Origin: Amycolatopsis sp. A133
Lineage (GTDB): Bacteria; Actinomycetota; Actinomycetes; Mycobacteriales; Pseudonocardiaceae
Direction of reading: 5' to 3'
Assembly (NCBI RefSeq): GCF_031082405.1
Contig: NZ_JAVHJU010000062.1
Location: 1 to 64,000 of the forward strand
Length of the DNA stretch: 64,000 nucleotides
Positions 42,227-51,070 of this stretch are shown here, one piece after another. The translations under genes and the position numbers were made by a program. The notes under the pieces are model-generated. The model saw only the letters and a program-made list of their open reading frames with translations. It did no database searches and was not told where the DNA came from. How positions within the stretch are numbered: the stretch's first letter is position 1; every line of letters starts with the position of its first letter.

Positions 42227-44899
42227 TCAGGCCCGGTTCAGTTGCCATTGCTGGTTGGCCCCGCCGTTGGCGGCCCACTGCACGACCTGCGCCCCGTCGC
42301 TCGTCGCCGCACCGTTGACGTCCGCCACCAGTCCGCTGTCGTGGCTGACGATGGTGTAGTAGCCGTTGCCGGTGGACCGCAGGTACCACATCTGGTTGGT
42401 GCCGCCGTTGGCCGTCCACTGCTGCAGTTGCAGCCCGGCCGTGCTGCTGTTGGCGTTGACGTCGAGCACCTTTCCGCTCGGGACGTACTGGAGGGTGTAG
42501 GAGCCGTCGGAGGTCGTGGCGATGGTCCAGGTGGCGGTGCCGCTCTGCTGGACCACCTTCGCACCGTCCGCAGTGGAGTTGCCCGCGACAGCGAGCGGCT
42601 TGCCGCTGTTGCGGTTGACGATGCGGTAGGTGCCCGGTGCGGGTCCGTCTCCGCCGCTTCCGGCGAGGTTGAAGTACTCCACCGCGTCGGTGAAGACGGG
42701 GCTACCGGACTTCGTGGTCGACAGCTGCAGGTACACGCGGTTGCCGGTGGCCGGGGTGGTGAAGGACACCGGCTGGGTGACCCGCGAGCCGAGCGGGACG
42801 GTCAGGGTCGTGCTTCCGGACGCGACGACCGCGCCGTCCGGCGCGTCGAGCCGCGCCGTCCAGGTGAAGCCCACCGAAGTGTCGGCGAAGTCGTCGTTGA
42901 AGACGGTGATGTTGCGGGTGACCGTGGCGTTCCGGGCGTAGTTGGGCACGGCCTGCGGCAGCGGGAAGGTGCCGTTCGCGTCCGAGACGCCGGAGGCCGA
43001 CCAGAACGGCAGGTCGACCGCGGCCACCGGGTTGAACGCCGCCTGCACGCGCTGGATCTGCGGGTTGCTCCAGGGGGCCGAAAGGTTGTCCGCGCCGTAG
43101 ACGGGGCGACCGCCCTCCTCCGGGGTGAAGTCGGTGGTCCGCACTCCGGGCACGACGCCGGCCCAGGCGGACAGCAGCGTGTACGGACGCAGGTCGGAGG
43201 CGTTCTTGCCGCGCTTGGCCAGGGTTGCCGTGGCGAACCACTCGAAGCCCTGCTTGGTGTTGCAGGCCGGCCAGATGTACTCGCCCTCGCCGTCGGGCCG
43301 CCCATTCACGGTCTTCAGGCCCTCCCCGTACCTGCCGAAGCCGTCGACGTAGTGCGGGAACACCGCGAAGTTGGCGTACGTCATCCCGGGATACCCGTTG
43401 AGATTCCCGTCGACGCCCACCTCGGCGATGACCGGCCGGGTGCCGTCGTTGCCGTTGATCGCCGCGTACAGGTCCTTCTCGAACTGTTCGGAATCCTGGC
43501 CGCTCTGGTTCGGCTCATTGACCTGGCTCCAGCGGATGACCGCGGGGTGGTTGCGGTCGCGCAGGACCAGCGCCCGGGCGTGGTTGACCATGTTGTCGTG
43601 CCCGGCGATCCAATCCTGCTTGCCGGAGGAGCCGCGAATCGCGGTCTCGCCGATGATCATCAGGCCCATCTCGTCGGCGACATCCACCATGTACGGGCTC
43701 GCGGGCTCCTGGTGGATGCGCACCACGTTGTAGTTCAGCCGCTGGTAGTTGTCCACCGCCTGCGGCCAGCCGCCGTTGCCGGGCGACGGGGGCAGGAAGC
43801 CGGGCAGGGTGTCGTAAGCGTCGCCCTTGCCGCCGTTGTTGATCCGGTCATAGTCGGCACCCTGGAGGTTGTCGCCGCGGAAGTTCACGCGCACGCCGTT
43901 GAGGTAGTAGTAGTCACCGTTCTGGGTGGTCTCCCGGAACCCGAACCGGTACGTGGCGTCGCTGGTGTGCCCGTCATCGGCGACGGCATGCACCTTCAGC
44001 CCGTGCAGCTGCGCCCGGTACCCCGGCCGGTACGGCACGTTGGGCCACCAGTACGAGGTGCTGTCGAGGTTCCACGCGACCGGCCCGACGGTCACGGTCA
44101 CGGTCGACTGGGCCGCCACGGTGACCGTACGGCTGGGCAGTTCCGGGTAGCTGAAAGCCGTCCCGTTGCTGGACGACAGTGAACCGGTCAACGTCACCGA
44201 CCGGGAACTGCCCGACGTGTTGCGCACCGACACGTCGTAGCTCAACGTCTTGTTCGCCACCGACGTACGCACGAATGTGTCGCTGACGTACACCGCCGGG
44301 TACGTCCGCAGGAACGCGGACCGGAAGATCCCCTGCGGTACCGCCTCGGACCAGTCGGCGGCGTCGGGCACCAGGTACCGGCCGTTGGACGCCTTCAACG
44401 CGCCGCGGCCCTTCACGGCGACGCTGATCGTGTGGGTGCTACCGGGGGCCGCGTAGGCGGTGATGTCGAAATTCGACGGCGTGAACGACGTGGTCTGCGT
44501 CGCCACCACCCGGCCGTCGACCGACAGCGTCGCCTGGTGGTTGACCGCACCGAATTCGATCCACGTCGACTGCGGCTGACCCGAGTCGGGCACGGTGATG
44601 GTGCGCGAGTACACCGCCTCGTTCACGTCGGTGAAGCCCTGCTTGTACCAGCCGCCGCCGGGCACGGTGATCGAGGTCGCCCCCCGACCCGCCGGCGTGA
44701 AACTCCACGTCCCGGCCAGGTCGACCGAGGCGATCGCGGCGGCGCCGGCAGCTGCGGCCGCGGGGGCCGGCTGTGTTGCGACGGCCGGCTGTCCTGCGGC
44801 GGCGGGTTGTACCGTGTCGATGATCGCGAGGAGTGTGGCGCCGGCCAGCGCTGCGCGGGCGAAGCGCCGGGATAGCGTGCGAGGGCGGTTCTGACGCAT
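42227..44899 (-). CDS. Secreted GH2 beta-glycosidase with C-terminal ricin-type lectin
   Basis: 890 aa. Signal region (ARAALAGATLLAIIDTVQPAAA), then GH2 sugar-binding jelly roll (WSFTPAGRG, YKQGFTDVNEAVYSRTITV), Ig-like domain, and the TIM barrel with acid/base Glu in IRWSQVNEPNQSG and a GEGEYIWP nucleophile candidate. A second Ig-like part follows. The last ~135 residues are a three-lobed beta-trefoil (SGKVLDVNANS, QMWYL, NQQWQLN). It removes beta-linked galactosyl/mannosyl/glucuronyl-type residues from polysaccharides outside the cell; the exact sugar is unclear. AAAGGGG precedes the ATG. First gene inside the putative island. Confidence 0.85.
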   Translation of the reverse strand: MRQNRPRTLSRRFARAALAGATLLAIIDTVQPAAAGQPAVATQPAPAAAAAGAAAIASVDLAGTWSFTPAGRGATSITVPGGGWYKQGFTDVNEAVYSRTITVPDSGQPQSTWIEFGAVNHQATLSVDGRVVATQTTSFTPSNFDITAYAAPGSTHTISVAVKGRGALKASNGRYLVPDAADWSEAVPQGIFRSAFLRTYPAVYVSDTFVRTSVANKTLSYDVSVRNTSGSSRSVTLTGSLSSSNGTAFSYPELPSRTVTVAAQSTVTVTVGPVAWNLDSTSYWWPNVPYRPGYRAQLHGLKVHAVADDGHTSDATYRFGFRETTQNGDYYYLNGVRVNFRGDNLQGADYDRINNGGKGDAYDTLPGFLPPSPGNGGWPQAVDNYQRLNYNVVRIHQEPASPYMVDVADEMGLMIIGETAIRGSSGKQDWIAGHDNMVNHARALVLRDRNHPAVIRWSQVNEPNQSGQDSEQFEKDLYAAINGNDGTRPVIAEVGVDGNLNGYPGMTYANFAVFPHYVDGFGRYGEGLKTVNGRPDGEGEYIWPACNTKQGFEWFATATLAKRGKNASDLRPYTLLSAWAGVVPGVRTTDFTPEEGGRPVYGADNLSAPWSNPQIQRVQAAFNPVAAVDLPFWSASGVSDANGTFPLPQAVPNYARNATVTRNITVFNDDFADTSVGFTWTARLDAPDGAVVASGSTTLTVPLGSRVTQPVSFTTPATGNRVYLQLSTTKSGSPVFTDAVEYFNLAGSGGDGPAPGTYRIVNRNSGKPLAVAGNSTADGAKVVQQSGTATWTIATTSDGSYTLQYVPSGKVLDVNANSSTAGLQLQQWTANGGTNQMWYLRSTGNGYYTIVSHDSGLVADVNGAATSDGAQVVQWAANGGANQQWQLNRA

Positions 44900-45180
44900 C
44901 AAGAAACCCCTTTCGGGGGTGTCGCGTCTACGGTGATACACCGATCATCGGACCCATCGTCACTACCTACCGGGGCGCCAAAATGGAGAGGTCCACTATG
45001 GACTCGTCTACCGGCTCCATGCCCGCGGAGCAGGGCATCGGTCGGTAAGCAATCGTGTTCGAACCGGTTCGACAGAACGATAAGCGGGGTCGACTCGTGG
45101 TGTCAAACATGTCTATGGCTTGCGACGAAAGAAGAGCGCGATCCCGCGAAACTTTCAAAGAGGGCAACCCCCGGGAAATT
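44900..45180. other. Upstream region of the GH2 gene
   Basis: No gene. It includes AAACCCCTTTCGGGGGT just before the GH2 start, a 14-nt palindrome TCGAACCGGTTCGA (45059-45072), and GAAACTTTC (45148-45156), the same core as in the palindrome before the GH8 gene. These are candidate operators; no convincing -35/-10 pair was found. Confidence 0.4.
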
Positions 45181-45340
45181 TTCAGGCTGCAACTGGGCGT
45201 CCCGCCGTCGGCGGTCCACTGGATGACCTGTGCCCCGTCGTTGGTTGCGACGCCGGAGACGTCGGTTAGCAGCGGCTAGTAGGTCACTGTCGTGGCTGAC
45301 GAGGGCGTGGTAGCCGTCGCCGGTTGGCCGCAGCACTTCG
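45181..45340 (-). pseudogene. Ricin-type lectin domain fragment
   Basis: About 140 nt align by eye with the 3' end of the GH2 gene (42255-42385), including the GTCGTGGCTGACGA core. Translation gives LRPTGDGYHALVSHDSDLLA, matching LRSTGNGYYTIVSHDSGLVA of the GH2 lectin. A frameshift then separates the DVSG..ATNDGAQVIQW-type remainder. It has no start or end and is a relic of a second lectin-bearing gene. Confidence 0.75.
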
Positions 45341-45500
45341 GCGATGGTTCGCTGACCGTTGCGCACTCCCGGTCGGCCGGACCGACCACCCGATGGCATC
45401 GGGGTCCGCACCGCCGCCTGGTCCGCTCCGCACTCGAGATGCTGATCACCGACACCGACACCGCCGTCGTCGAGGTCGTGGGCGAAGCGGGCGGCGGCGG

Positions 45501-45629
45501 GAGGCCGAGCTGCGGTTCACCGACCTGCGCTGGTTCGACGAACTGCCGCGAGGGGGCCACTTCGCTGCCCTGGAGCAGCCGGACTCGCTGGTCGAGCAGG
45601 TGCGCGGGTTCTTCCGCCTCTTCCGCTGA
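45501..45629 (+). pseudogene. Epoxide-hydrolase C-terminal fragment
   Basis: The final 42 codons read ELRFTDLRWFDELPRGGHFA and ALEQPDSLVEQVRGFF before a stop. This is the characteristic C-terminus of actinobacterial epoxide hydrolases, with the catalytic His in PRGGHFA. The upstream part is not in any frame. The fragment supports decay within this interval. Confidence 0.65.
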
Positions 45630-45963
45630 CCGTCGATTCCCAGCTCCGGGAAGCCCGTGCGCACCGGGAGATGGTACTGCCGGCGGCGAACGCGGTCTCA
45701 CCGTCCCGAGTGGACGTTCGGCACGAGAAGGTGTTGCGGCGCCGATTTCGCGGACGAGGTGCGCGTGACCGAGTGAACCAACCCGGGCATTCTCGACCCG
45801 GCCGGCGGTGCTGGTGCATCGCCGTGCGACATTGACCGTGCGCCCGCTCCGGTACGATCGTGGGCTGACCGTCCGTCGCTGTCACGCAGGGCGTCGAGAC
45901 GATCCGTTCGCCACGCACCTCCGGCAAGGCTCCTGGATGGTGGCCCGGGTGCTGCTTCCTGGT
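45630..45963. other. Region without a recognisable gene
   Basis: 334 nt between the epoxide-hydrolase remnant and the 3' end of the leftward AftB-like gene. No frame on either strand has both a credible start and protein-like composition, and no hairpin terminator was seen. Confidence 0.4.
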
Positions 45964-47733
45964 TCACGGTCGTCCGCAGAATTTTCGCTCAGCTTCGAAG
46001 GGATCCGGCGGAATGGTGACCTGGGTCCGGTGCCCCGCGCCGGTCAGGTTGTCCCAGAAGCGCTTGAACGTCAGCGGCTCCCGGGTCGAACGTTGGACTT
46101 CCGCGAGGTCGCCGCAGTTGAGTGCGTGCCGGGCGGCGGCCACCTGCGCGGGCGTGACCTCGTCGCGGAAAGCGAAGTTGCCCACGGGCGAAACCGGTTC
46201 CTCCGGGGCCGCGTAGTCGGCGACGAGCCAGGCGTTGCTCAGCGGTTTCGAATGACCGGGTTTGCCCTCCGGGAAAACGAACCGGGCGCCGATCGGGTTG
46301 CTCAGCCCCCAGAAGTCGACGATCCGGACGTCGACGGGTGCCAGCATGCCGACCGTGCCGAGGTACACACCGAGCACCGCCGCCTTCCCCGGCAGGTCCG
46401 CGCGCAACGGGGCGGTGATGATCTCGTCGTGCGGCCCCTGGTAGATCAGCACCCGTCGACCGGAGTTCACCGCGTCCGCCACCGCGTCTCGAAGGTTCCG
46501 CTGTCTCGGCGTGAAGTCCGTGGAATCCGTCGGGTGCTCGCGGCCGGTCCACGCGTGGTAGTAGGCGCGTTCGTCGTCGATCGAGCGCACCGCGGCGGGC
46601 TCCTCCCGGTACCGGGCCAGCACGGCGCACAGCGGCGCCCACACCACGACGACCAGCGTGAGCACCCCCGTGGTCCGCGAACGCGGGAGCACCAGGACCG
46701 GCAGCAGCACGAGGAACAGCGACGGCAGCAGCATGCGCGCGTGCATGTAGTCGCCGCCGACTTTCAGCACATACACCAGAAGCAGCAGGCCCGCCACCAC
46801 CGGGGTCAGCGTGACCAGCAGGCCGCTCCGGTCCGCGCGCGGCCGCCGCAGGAGCCGCGCGAGTATGACCGTGACCGGTACCAGCGGGATCCACAGCAGG
46901 TACGGGTCCGCGAAGTCGGTGAGGTAGGTGAAGCCGCGGGCCCACCTCGACGCGTCGGCGTTCTTCGTGATCGCGGGCATCGGGACGAGGATGCCGTAGT
47001 AGCCCATGCGGAAGATCTCGTAACCCAGCGGCAGCGCGGCCGCCGCCCCGGCCGCCGCCAGCGTCACCCGTGGGCCCGGCCGCACCAGCAGCCACAGCGC
47101 GACCAGGAACACCGCGGCGACCAGCGCCTGTTCCGGCCGGACGAGCGGGCCGAGCCCGATGACCAGTGCCGCGCCGGTGATCGCCTTGCCCGACGTGTTT
47201 CCCCGCAGCCGCACCAGAAGCCACCAGCACGCCGCCATCCAGAACGTGTTGAGCCCGGTCTCCAGGCCCGAGGTCGCGTACTGCCAGACCGGGTGCAGCG
47301 CGAGCAGGACGAGGACGCCGACGGGCAGCAGCCAGGTTCCGGGCCTGTCGTGCAGGCGCCGGGTCGCGGCCACCGCGAGGGCGAATCCGCCCGCGGTCAG
47401 CGCCAGGCCGAGCATCCAGGAGATCGCCGAGGTGTCGGTGTGCCCGGAAACGAATCCGGCGAGGGCGAGCAGCCATTGCCAGAGCGCGCTCGTGGAAGTT
47501 TCCGCGCGTTCTCCCACGGAATAGACCGGGCCGTTCCCGGACAGGATCTGCTCGACGATCCGGGTGAAGATCAGCGCGTCATCGCAGATCCAGCGGGTCA
47601 GGTAGCCCAGGACCGCGATGAGTACCGCGGCGGCCGGCGCGAGCAGGCCGTTCCAGCGGATTCTCGCCCGCGACCGTGGTACGTCGAGCGACGACAAAAG
47701 GGCGCGCGAGGGCGCAACAGGAATGGTTTCCAT
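45964..47733 (-). CDS. AftB-like membrane arabinofuranosyltransferase (GT-C fold)
   Basis: 589 aa, about ten membrane helices followed by a ~170-aa extracytoplasmic tail. After the first helix comes the GT-C acidic motif TRWICDDALIFTRIVEQI, with the Asp-Asp pair, then NGPVYSVGERAETSTSALWQ, the hallmark of AftB (Rv3805c, terminal beta-1,2-arabinosyl addition to arabinogalactan/LAM using decaprenyl-phospho-arabinose). SGLETGLN and LVRPEQAL also fit. Start ATG 47733 with AAGGA 9 nt upstream. It sits 34 nt after an unknown membrane protein in a PadR-controlled operon, so it is probably an accessory envelope-modifying enzyme, not the housekeeping AftB. Confidence 0.7.
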   Translation of the reverse strand: METIPVAPSRALLSSLDVPRSRARIRWNGLLAPAAAVLIAVLGYLTRWICDDALIFTRIVEQILSGNGPVYSVGERAETSTSALWQWLLALAGFVSGHTDTSAISWMLGLALTAGGFALAVAATRRLHDRPGTWLLPVGVLVLLALHPVWQYATSGLETGLNTFWMAACWWLLVRLRGNTSGKAITGAALVIGLGPLVRPEQALVAAVFLVALWLLVRPGPRVTLAAAGAAAALPLGYEIFRMGYYGILVPMPAITKNADASRWARGFTYLTDFADPYLLWIPLVPVTVILARLLRRPRADRSGLLVTLTPVVAGLLLLVYVLKVGGDYMHARMLLPSLFLVLLPVLVLPRSRTTGVLTLVVVVWAPLCAVLARYREEPAAVRSIDDERAYYHAWTGREHPTDSTDFTPRQRNLRDAVADAVNSGRRVLIYQGPHDEIITAPLRADLPGKAAVLGVYLGTVGMLAPVDVRIVDFWGLSNPIGARFVFPEGKPGHSKPLSNAWLVADYAAPEEPVSPVGNFAFRDEVTPAQVAAARHALNCGDLAEVQRSTREPLTFKRFWDNLTGAGHRTQVTIPPDPFEAERKFCGRP

Positions 47734-47767
47734 TAGAAGAAATCCTTGTCTGGAAGGAGAAGAAAGC

Positions 47768-48721
47768 TCAGCGATTCGCGACGGCGCGACGGTAGTCGCG
47801 GATTCCACTGACGGTCAGGGCCGCCACGACCAGCCCGGCCAGGCTGATCTGGACGACCACCAGCACATCGAAAGTGGTGAATGAGCGCTTCAGCACCAGG
47901 GTCTGCGCCACCGCCAGCGCGATGCACAGGGCCAGCGCCAGTGTCCACGGCGCCGCGCGTTGTCCGATGCCGTGCCGCAGGAACAGGCATCCGGCACCAG
48001 CGATGATGCACAGCCAGACGAGCGGCGACAGCCCGGCGAACCCGTTGAGGTCGCCCGCGAAGAGGAATCCGGCTGTCACGGCGGAGACCAGGCTTCCGCC
48101 GATGGCCCACCACCACGGACGCGCCGGCGGCAGCGGGGCCTCGGCGTGGAAGGCCAGCAGCAACAACACCAGCGGAAGCCACTGCGGGGCGTAGTGCGCG
48201 ACCAGATCCGGGCCGAGACCGAGCGAGTACCTGGTCAGCCCCCAGAGCGAGCCGGCGGCCAGTACCGCCCCGGCGGCGATCCGCGCCGCGCGGCGCCACC
48301 CGTCCACCAACAGTGCGAGCGGGAGCAGGGCGGCCGCCAGCAGGATGAGGTTCCTGATCAGTTCGGACCTCAGTGCGACGTGCAGGAGCGGGGGCAGGTC
48401 CGCGCCAGGACGCGCGATCATGAGCCAGAGTTCGTTGCCGGCGTGGGCCGCGGACTTGAGCACGTCCCAGAGCAGGCCGAGGAGTACACCCACCCGCGTC
48501 AGGTCGCCCAGTGCGACCGTGCGGGCAGGTGCCGCCCGGCCCGCGAGCCGGGTGCGCACACCGAGGGCCAGGAGGGCCCACAGTTCGGTCCACAGTGCCG
48601 CGCGGGCCCGCTCGCCGTGCAGTTCGAGGAGGGTGTCGACGATCTCGTCGCCGCGTTCGGCGTGGTACCACGCGGGGAGCACCCGCACCAGGGCGCGGTA
48701 CTGGGTCTCGACGTCGATCAT
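47768..48721 (-). CDS. Membrane protein of a PadR-associated operon
   Basis: 317 aa. A cytosolic N-terminus (YRALVRVLPAWYHAERGDEI) resembles the HAAS-like helical modules of PadR-linked membrane proteins. Eight or so hydrophobic helices follow. No catalytic motif. The ATG overlaps the PadR stop (ATGA), so the two are coupled. Likely a signalling or stress membrane protein, function unknown. Confidence 0.75.
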   Translation of the reverse strand: MIDVETQYRALVRVLPAWYHAERGDEIVDTLLELHGERARAALWTELWALLALGVRTRLAGRAAPARTVALGDLTRVGVLLGLLWDVLKSAAHAGNELWLMIARPGADLPPLLHVALRSELIRNLILLAAALLPLALLVDGWRRAARIAAGAVLAAGSLWGLTRYSLGLGPDLVAHYAPQWLPLVLLLLAFHAEAPLPPARPWWWAIGGSLVSAVTAGFLFAGDLNGFAGLSPLVWLCIIAGAGCLFLRHGIGQRAAPWTLALALCIALAVAQTLVLKRSFTTFDVLVVVQISLAGLVVAALTVSGIRDYRRAVANR

Positions 48722-49071
48722 GCCCGCACCTCCGCTGCCCGGGGCCATTGGCCGCGGGCCCGCAGCACCCTGCTGGCGGTATCGACGTTCGCGGCCAGCC
48801 GCCGGGTCTGGTCGGCCAGTGCCGTGCTGCCCGCCCCGGTCAGCCGGTAGTAGCGCCGGAGCCTGCCCTGGTGGATCTCCTCCCGGTCGTGCTCGGCCCA
48901 GCCGTCGGCGACCAGCCGGTCCAGCACGCCGTAGAGGGTGCCGACCCGCAGTCGCACCCGTCCCTCGGACAGCTCCTGTACCCGCTGGACGACTCCGTAG
49001 CCGTGCCGCGGCTCGTCCGCCAGCGCGATCAGCACCAGGAACGTCTGCTCGGACATGCTTCGCTCCGCCAT
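48718..49071 (-). CDS. PadR-family transcriptional regulator
   Basis: 117 aa. The winged helix TFLVLIALADEPRHGYGVVQ, then VRLRVGTLYGVLDRLVADGW and GRLRRYYRLTGAGSTAL are textbook PadR, with a dimerisation helix at the end. ATG 49071 is used (MAERSMSEQ); ATG 49056 has a better GGAG upstream. A 7-7-7 palindrome with ATATATC arms at 49080-49100 immediately upstream is the likely autoregulatory site. Confidence 0.93.
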   Translation of the reverse strand: MAERSMSEQTFLVLIALADEPRHGYGVVQRVQELSEGRVRLRVGTLYGVLDRLVADGWAEHDREEIHQGRLRRYYRLTGAGSTALADQTRRLAANVDTASRVLRARGQWPRAAEVRA

Positions 49072-49079
49072 GGGTCCAC

Positions 49080-49100
49080 ATATATCAGAAGACGATATAT
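49080..49100. promoter_or_regulatory. PadR operator
   Basis: ATATATC and GATATAT are inverted repeats separated by 7 nt. This AT-rich island, with an embedded -10-like TATATA, is 8 nt from the padR start codon and fits known PadR sites. Confidence 0.8.
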
Positions 49101-49208
49101 AGCGGGCTGCGTTGCTTCGCCGTTCGCGAAATTTCGCAGCGGCCCGACCACCCACCGCAACCTCACACCTGCAGGAACAACCGGCCCCAGGTCTCCCGTT
49201 TGATCAGT

Positions 49209-49826
49209 TCAGCCGATCGATGGCGTCGCGCAGTCGTGCTCACGGGCGTATCGGGCCGCTTCGTGGCGGGTGCGGGTCTGGGTCTTCTGCATCGCGTTGG
49301 ACAGGTAGTTGCGGACCGTGCCCTCCGCGAGGTGCAGCTGCCCGGCGATGTCGGCCACCGAGAAACCCTCGCGGGTCGCACGCAGGACGTCCAGCTCGCG
49401 GTCGGTCAGCGGGCAGTCGTCGACGACGGCGAGGGCCGAGACGTCCGGGTCGATCCAGCGCTTGCCCGCGTGCAGGGTCTTGATCACCGAGGTGATGTGG
49501 GCCGGTTCCGCTGCCTTGCTGACGAAGCCCTGGACGCCGAGCTTCAGCGCCTTCCGGAGCACGCCGGGACGAGCGTGGCGGGTCAGCATCAGGATCACCT
49601 GCTCCGGCCGGGCCCGGCGGATCTCCTCGACCGCGCCGAGCCCGTCCACGCGGGGCATCTCAAGGTCGATGACCAGCACGTCCGGCCGGTGTTCGAGGGT
49701 GGCCGCGACTGCCGTTTCGCCGTCTTCGGCCTCGGCCAGCACCGTGATCTCGCCTTCCAGCGGCAGCAGCGCGGCCAGTGCCTTGCGGAGCAGGGCTTCG
49801 TCGTCGGCGAGCACCACCGTCGTCAT
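49209..49826 (-). CDS. NarL/DesR-type response regulator
   Basis: 205 aa. Receiver: LADDEALLRKAL with the acidic pair, phospho-Asp in VLVIDLEMPRVDG (~54), Lys in FVSKAAEP. C-terminal LuxR HTH: LTDRELDVLRATREGFSVAD through LAEGTVRNYLSNAM. The ATG overlaps the kinase stop (ATGA). It likely activates the divergent ABC exporter at 51071. Confidence 0.94.
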   Translation of the reverse strand: MTTVVLADDEALLRKALAALLPLEGEITVLAEAEDGETAVAATLEHRPDVLVIDLEMPRVDGLGAVEEIRRARPEQVILMLTRHARPGVLRKALKLGVQGFVSKAAEPAHITSVIKTLHAGKRWIDPDVSALAVVDDCPLTDRELDVLRATREGFSVADIAGQLHLAEGTVRNYLSNAMQKTQTRTRHEAARYAREHDCATPSIG

Positions 49827-50962
49827 CGTCGGGCCTCCTTCGGCGCGGGGAAGGCCGCCGCAGTGCGGAAGCGGCCGCCGGAGTGCGAGACTTCCAGCTC
49901 GGCGCCGTGCTCCGCCAAGCGCTGCCGGAGCACCGCGAGCCCGCCGAGCTCGAGCGGGCCGGTGTCCGGGGCGCCGTCGTTGACGATCGCGATCCCCCTC
50001 CGGGTGAGCGTGATTCCCACCTGGTGGGCTTCGGCGTGCCGCAGGATGTTGGTCGTCGTCTCGCGCAGGACCTGGCCGAGCAGTTCGCCCGCGGCGGCGT
50101 CCACCTCGGACTCGCGCGTGACGCGGACGTGGATCCCCGCGGCCTCGAAGAGGTTCTTGGCGTTCTCCAGCTCGGCGGACAGGTTCAGCCGCCGTTGGGC
50201 GTAGGCGAGTTCCTTGGTCCGGTCGATGGTGTCACCGACCAGGTCGTGCACCTCACGCAGTTCCTCGCGCGCCCGATCCGGCTCGCGGTCCAGCAGCTTC
50301 TCGGCCAGCGCCACCTTCAGCTTCACCACGTGCAGGGTGTGCCCCTGGATGTCGTGCAGGTCGGACGCGAAGCGCACCCGCTCCCGGGTGACGGCGAGGT
50401 CCGCTTCTCGCTCGCGAGACTGCTCGAGCTCCGCGATCAGGTCGAAGAAGCGCTGGCTGACGAACATGAACCCGGTCGAGACCAGCATGGCGACCGCGGG
50501 CACGGCGGCGAACTGGAACAGCCGCCAGCCGATCCGGTCGTCGTGCACGAGGACGTTCGCCGCGCCCAGCCCCGCGATCAGGACCGTCAGCCCGGCCAGC
50601 GCGGCGAGCCGGCGGCGGGGCAGCGGCGGAATGAGGTACGACCCCACGACGGACAGCCCGAAGAACGCGGCCGTGTCGTCGGTCAGCGACCCGGCCAGCC
50701 ACACCACCGCGGTGACGGCCAGGCTCGGCCGCGCGACGCGCAGGTAGTCACCCGCGGTCCAGCGTTCAGCCGTCGCCAGCGCCGCGAGCAGCCCTGCGAC
50801 CTGGATGACGAGCTGCCACCAGGACCGGGCGGTCGCCAGCAGCAGGAACACGCCGACAAGCGCCAGCGGAGGGACGGTCGTGATCAGGTTCAGCCGGCGC
50901 AGCCGTTCCTGGACCTTCCCGCCGGTCCAGGACGTCCTGCGCGCGATCGTCGGCACCTCCAC
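49823..50962 (-). CDS. DesK-like sensor histidine kinase
   Basis: 379 aa. Five or six membrane helices in the first 190 residues (LITTVPPLALVGVFLLLAT onward) without a large external loop, so it probably senses the membrane itself or a lipophilic compound. HisKA_3: ERVRFASDLHDIQGHTLHVV with the phospho-His in DLHD. The ATPase has the short N box LRETTTNILRHAEA and G1 IVNDGAPD. GTG start. It forms a pair with the overlapping response regulator. Confidence 0.92.
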   Translation of the reverse strand: MEVPTIARRTSWTGGKVQERLRRLNLITTVPPLALVGVFLLLATARSWWQLVIQVAGLLAALATAERWTAGDYLRVARPSLAVTAVVWLAGSLTDDTAAFFGLSVVGSYLIPPLPRRRLAALAGLTVLIAGLGAANVLVHDDRIGWRLFQFAAVPAVAMLVSTGFMFVSQRFFDLIAELEQSREREADLAVTRERVRFASDLHDIQGHTLHVVKLKVALAEKLLDREPDRAREELREVHDLVGDTIDRTKELAYAQRRLNLSAELENAKNLFEAAGIHVRVTRESEVDAAAGELLGQVLRETTTNILRHAEAHQVGITLTRRGIAIVNDGAPDTGPLELGGLAVLRQRLAEHGAELEVSHSGGRFRTAAAFPAPKEARR

Positions 50963-51070
50963 CAGCCGAGCGTATCCGGCTGAGCGGGCACCACCAGTGA
51001 CACCACGTCATGTATCCGGGTGACGTCGCCGCACTGCCGGGCCTCGCCGATCCACGCTGGAATTCGAGGC

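Noticed and set aside
41993..44182. A 729-residue open frame on the plus strand
   Set aside because: It mirrors the GH2/ricin gene on the other strand, has Arg/Val/Gly/His-biased composition and no recognisable domain. Long antisense frames are expected in DNA of this GC content.
45059..45072. Palindrome TCGAACCGGTTCGA considered as a second LexA box
   Set aside because: Only two bases separate the half-sites, while the SOS box needs four. It may still bind something else.
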